The translations under genes were made by a program, and so were the position numbers. A DNA stretch of 9,261 bases from JAEMQF01 sp049297615. Its GTDB lineage: Bacteria > Pseudomonadota > Gammaproteobacteria > Burkholderiales > Burkholderiaceae_C. Numbering within the stretch: the first letter of the stretch is position 1; every line of letters starts with the position of its first letter. Below, piece by piece: positions 7,647 through 9,261 of this stretch. The notes beneath the pieces are model-generated. The model saw only the letters and a program-made list of their open reading frames with translations, was not told the DNA's origin and did not search any database. The stretch is from positions 1 to 9,261 of the forward strand of contig JBAQUQ010000428.1 of assembly GCA_049297615.1 (NCBI GenBank). The letters run 5' to 3'.

Positions 7647-8514
7647 GCTCGGCGTGGAGCCCATCTTGAATGTCTGCGGCTATCGCTTTGTCGCCATCGA
7701 CGATGCCCTGCTTCTGCGCGAGCGCTTGCACTCGCAGGCCACGGCGCTCGGGCTCAAGGGCAGCGTGATCCTCGCCCCTGAGGGCATCAACTTCGCACTG
7801 GCTGGGCAGGATGCGCAGCTGCGCGACTGGATCGGCGAGCTGCGTCGCGACACACGATTTGCCGAGCTCGACCTCAGGTTCAGTGTGTCCGCCGCGGTGC
7901 CGTTCCAACGCCTGCTGATCAAGGTCAAGCGCGAAATCATCCGCATGAACCAGCCCATGATTGCGCCGCAGCGTGAGCGCGCGCCCAGCGTCGACGCGCC
8001 AAGCCTGGAGCGCTGGCTCGATGGCGGCCACGACGACAGGGGCCGCGAGCTGGTTTTGCTCGATACGCGCAACGGCTTCGAGGTGGACCATGGGCGCTTT
8101 AGAGGCGCTCTCGACTGGCGCCTGCGGAGCTTCAGCGATTTCACCGGCGCTTTGCGCGAGCGCCGCCGCGAACTCGATGGCAAGACGGTCGTCAGCTATT
8201 GCACGGGCGGCATACGCTGCGAGAAGGCGGCATTGTGGATGCGGCACGAGGGCATCGCGAACGTGCTGCAACTCGACGGGGGCATCCTGAAATACTTCGA
8301 GATCAGCGGGGCCTCTCATTTCGAGGGCAACTGCTTTGTATTCGACAGTCGCACTTGCCTGGATAGCTCGTTGGTTGGGGAACGCTCGAGGGCTCGGCAA
8401 GCCGACTCCTGGGGGCGCTCAGGAGTTGAGAACGGCCAGCACCTCGGAGCGAAACTCGCGCCGGTACAGGATGACGATGACACCAGCTGTGGCCATCACG
8501 AATCCCAGGGGTGA
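7645..8514 (+). CDS. trhO: Rhodanese-domain tRNA uridine hydroxylase / sulfurtransferase, TrhO (YceA) family
   Basis: The gene encodes 289 residues from ATG 7645. The family N-terminus (ILNVCGYRFVAIDD) begins four codons in. GTG 7654 fits equally well and would be required if the TAGAAT at 7641-7646 is the -10 box. ATG 7624 adds ten residues and has a weak GAG ribosome-binding site. Motifs: GLKGSVILAPEGINFALAG (N-terminal acylphosphatase-like fold), VPFQRLLIKVKREIIRM, LDTRNGFEVDHGRF (rhodanese), and the active-site loop CTGGIRCEKA with catalytic Cys at 186, then LDGGILKYFE. Family members hydroxylate U34 of certain tRNAs using oxygen (5-hydroxyuridine, precursor of mo5U/cmo5U). The recognisable family region ends near residue 243 (CFVFDSRTCLDSSL). 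A further 46 low-similarity residues run to the stop at 8514 and overlap the end of the convergent DUF599 gene by 96 bases, suggesting loss of the ancestral stop. Confidence 0.88.
   Translation: MLGVEPILNVCGYRFVAIDDALLLRERLHSQATALGLKGSVILAPEGINFALAGQDAQLRDWIGELRRDTRFAELDLRFSVSAAVPFQRLLIKVKREIIRMNQPMIAPQRERAPSVDAPSLERWLDGGHDDRGRELVLLDTRNGFEVDHGRFRGALDWRLRSFSDFTGALRERRRELDGKTVVSYCTGGIRCEKAALWMRHEGIANVLQLDGGILKYFEISGASHFEGNCFVFDSRTCLDSSLVGERSRARQADSWGRSGVENGQHLGAKLAPVQDDDDTSCGHHESQG
8405..8426. other. Inverted repeat at the convergent ends of trhO and the DUF599 gene
   Basis: ACTCCTG (8405-8411) and CAGGAGT (8420-8426) form a perfect 7-bp stem around an 8-base loop. The DUF599 stop codon (8421-8419) lies across the loop and the second arm. 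The position between converging genes suits a bidirectional terminator, but neither strand has a T-run after the stem, so a classical intrinsic terminator is not supported. Confidence 0.35.
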
Positions 8515-9138
8515 AATAAACCAGCCGATCGCGGCGAACGCGAAGTAGTAGGCGCGCAGCCCGTCATTGAAGGTCTCGGCTGCCAGCGATACGACGCGCC
8601 CGGCGCGGTCGGCGAAAGCGACGCGTTGCATTTCGGCCGCGGCGCCGGCAGCGTCGAACTGTTCCATTTCGGGCGCTGCGGCGACCAGGATCGCGCCGAA
8701 GGTGTACTGGCGCATCGACCAGGTGAAGCGAAAGAAGGCGTAGACGAAGATCGCCAGCAGCAGGATGAGCTTGAGGTCGAACACGAGCATCGAGGTTTGC
8801 GCCGCGAACGGCAGGTCGCGAACCATTTCGCTGGCCCTGTCCGTGGTGCTCAATGCGGCGAGCAGGCCACCGATGATAAGGATCGTCGTCGACGCGAAGA
8901 ATGACGGGCTGGTGGACAGGCTCTGCATCACGACGGCGTCGATCACGCGCACCTCGCGCCGTGTCGACTGCAACATCCAGTCGTGGCGCACACGGTTCGT
9001 GCTCGCCAGCACCGACGGCCGCGCACCCGCGCGCAGCTTCGCAAAGCCTGCGTAACCGATCCAGCCGCTGAAGAAAATCAAGAGCGCGACCCAGTCCCAG
9101 CCGGGCAGCACGCTGATCATCTGGAAGAAGCTCTGCAT
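8419..9138 (-). CDS. DUF599-family integral membrane protein
   Basis: The gene encodes 239 residues from ATG 9138-9136. The frame stays open to 9186, but those extra codons lie in group II intron RNA, so they are excluded. Hydrophobic segments are at about 15-33 (WVALLIFFSGWIGYAGFA), 80-96 (FFASTTILIIGGLLAAL), 118-140 (LVFDLKLILLLAIFVYAFFRFTW) and 197-225 (YYFAFAAIGWFISPLGFVM onward), giving about four membrane spans. Recognisable DUF599 motifs are RHDWMLQSTRREVRVIDA (51-68), FFASTTILIIGG, FVYAFFRFTWSMRQYTFGAI (131-150), FNDGLRAYYFAFAAIGWF (190-207) and LYRREFRSEV. The function of the family is not known to me and I assign none. The gene converges on trhO, with which it shares 96 bases at the 3' end. 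The original 5' leader has been displaced by an intron that ends two or three bases before the ATG. No Shine-Dalgarno lies at proper spacing (the nearest AGGA is 14 bases away), so translation may depend on splicing. Confidence 0.88.
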   Translation of the reverse strand: MQSFFQMISVLPGWDWVALLIFFSGWIGYAGFAKLRAGARPSVLASTNRVRHDWMLQSTRREVRVIDAVVMQSLSTSPSFFASTTILIIGGLLAALSTTDRASEMVRDLPFAAQTSMLVFDLKLILLLAIFVYAFFRFTWSMRQYTFGAILVAAAPEMEQFDAAGAAAEMQRVAFADRAGRVVSLAAETFNDGLRAYYFAFAAIGWFISPLGFVMATAGVIVILYRREFRSEVLAVLNS

Positions 9139-9140
9139 TG

Positions 9141-9261
9141 GTAGACGTTGGTTCCTAGACGCCCCGAAGGCCGGGTTCAGAGCCAACGCCCCCTTTCAAA
9201 CCGTGCATGCGGATTTCCCGCACACGGCTTACCAGTGGTCTGTCGGCTCGCAGCATTACGC
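9141..9261 (-). mobile_element. 3' end of a group II intron (domains V and VI plus part of domain IV; the rest lies outside the window)
   Basis: Read on the minus strand, bases 9230-9198 fold as a domain V hairpin with the catalytic AGC triad. Then come a GAAAGGGGG linker and a domain VI-like stem: CGUUGG near 9188-9183 pairs with CCAACG near 9152-9147, with an inner CCCG/CGGG hairpin between them. The element ends in TCTACC at 9146-9141. Bacterial group II introns of the type with domain V GCCGUNUGCG...CGCACGGUU commonly end in such a CUCUACC-like sequence. Bases 9231-9261 would be the end of domain IV, downstream of any intron-encoded reverse transcriptase; no open frame here is recognisable as that protein. 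The exact boundary (9141 or 9142) is uncertain by one base. Whether the intron is full length cannot be seen. Confidence 0.8.
9198..9230 (-). ncRNA. Group II intron domain V catalytic hairpin
   Basis: On the minus strand, AAGCCGUG (9230-9223) pairs with CACGGUUU (9205-9198), including the G-U pair normal in this helix. An upper stem UGCGG/CCGCA carries a GAAAU loop, and a two-base UG bulge interrupts the 3' strand. The AGC at 9229-9227 is the conserved catalytic triad that, with the bulge, binds the active-site metal ions. The hairpin is 33 bases, one shorter than the usual 34, because the loop-closing pair is altered. The overall shape is diagnostic for domain V. Confidence 0.82.

Noticed and set aside
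7612..8400. Upstream extension of the dnaE frame by 263 codons
   Set aside because: The extension is the antisense frame of trhO. DnaE homology begins exactly at MTFVHLRTHTEYS.
8405..8426. Intrinsic terminator between trhO and the DUF599 gene
   Set aside because: The stem is perfect, but no T-run follows it in either direction, so it is reported only as an inverted repeat.
9139..9186. Earlier start for the DUF599 protein, adding 16 residues (MALNPAFGASRNQ...)
   Set aside because: These codons lie in the domain VI region of the group II intron, and DUF599 similarity starts at MQSFF.
1..9261. CRISPR array, toxin-antitoxin, phage or new defence system
   Set aside because: No spaced direct repeats, paired small genes or nuclease/ATPase genes of such systems were seen. 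All gene-sized regions are explained by the listed genes and the intron.

Overview
The window is GC-rich and dense with genes. The best fit is a betaproteobacterium, probably of the order Burkholderiales. This rests on the type IV pilus minor-pilin cluster in the order fimT-pilV-pilW-pilX-pilY1, the beta-type replicative polymerase, and the short TrhO-type sulfurtransferase beside it. The family calls come from recognising protein motifs, not from a database search, so the taxon is an inference.

Layout. Positions 1-3837 (minus strand) carry a minor-pilin operon, transcribed from right to left: a GspH/FimT pseudopilin, PilV, PilW, PilX and the first 336 codons of PilY1. The reading frames overlap by 10, 4 and 4 bases, and a 10-base gap separates pilX from pilY1. 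This implies one transcript with translational coupling. A 252-base spacer (3838-4089) separates the operon from dnaE (4090-7611, minus strand), the alpha subunit of DNA polymerase III. A short divergent region (7612-7644) holds a 28-base interrupted palindrome. It is followed by a rhodanese-family tRNA hydroxylase/sulfurtransferase gene (trhO, plus strand), which converges tail to tail on a DUF599 membrane-protein gene (minus strand, 8419-9138).

The right edge (about 9141-9261) is not coding. On the minus strand it reads as the 3' end of a group II intron: a domain V hairpin with the AGC triad, then a domain VI-like stem and a 3' end of the TCTACC type. The intron ends two or three bases before the DUF599 start codon. 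This is the most notable mobile-element signal in the window.

How the genes work together. The pilin genes encode the low-abundance pseudopilins and the tip-associated adhesin PilY1, which prime pilus assembly. dnaE is housekeeping replication, trhO acts in wobble-uridine tRNA modification, and the DUF599 protein has no known function. I found no CRISPR array, toxin-antitoxin pair, phage gene or evident new defence system. The oddities are small-scale: the intron at a start codon, symmetric -10-like boxes between dnaE and trhO, a 46-codon 3' extension of trhO across the end of its neighbour, an in-frame 15-base duplication in pilV, and a perfect EF-hand-type loop in the FimT-like pilin.
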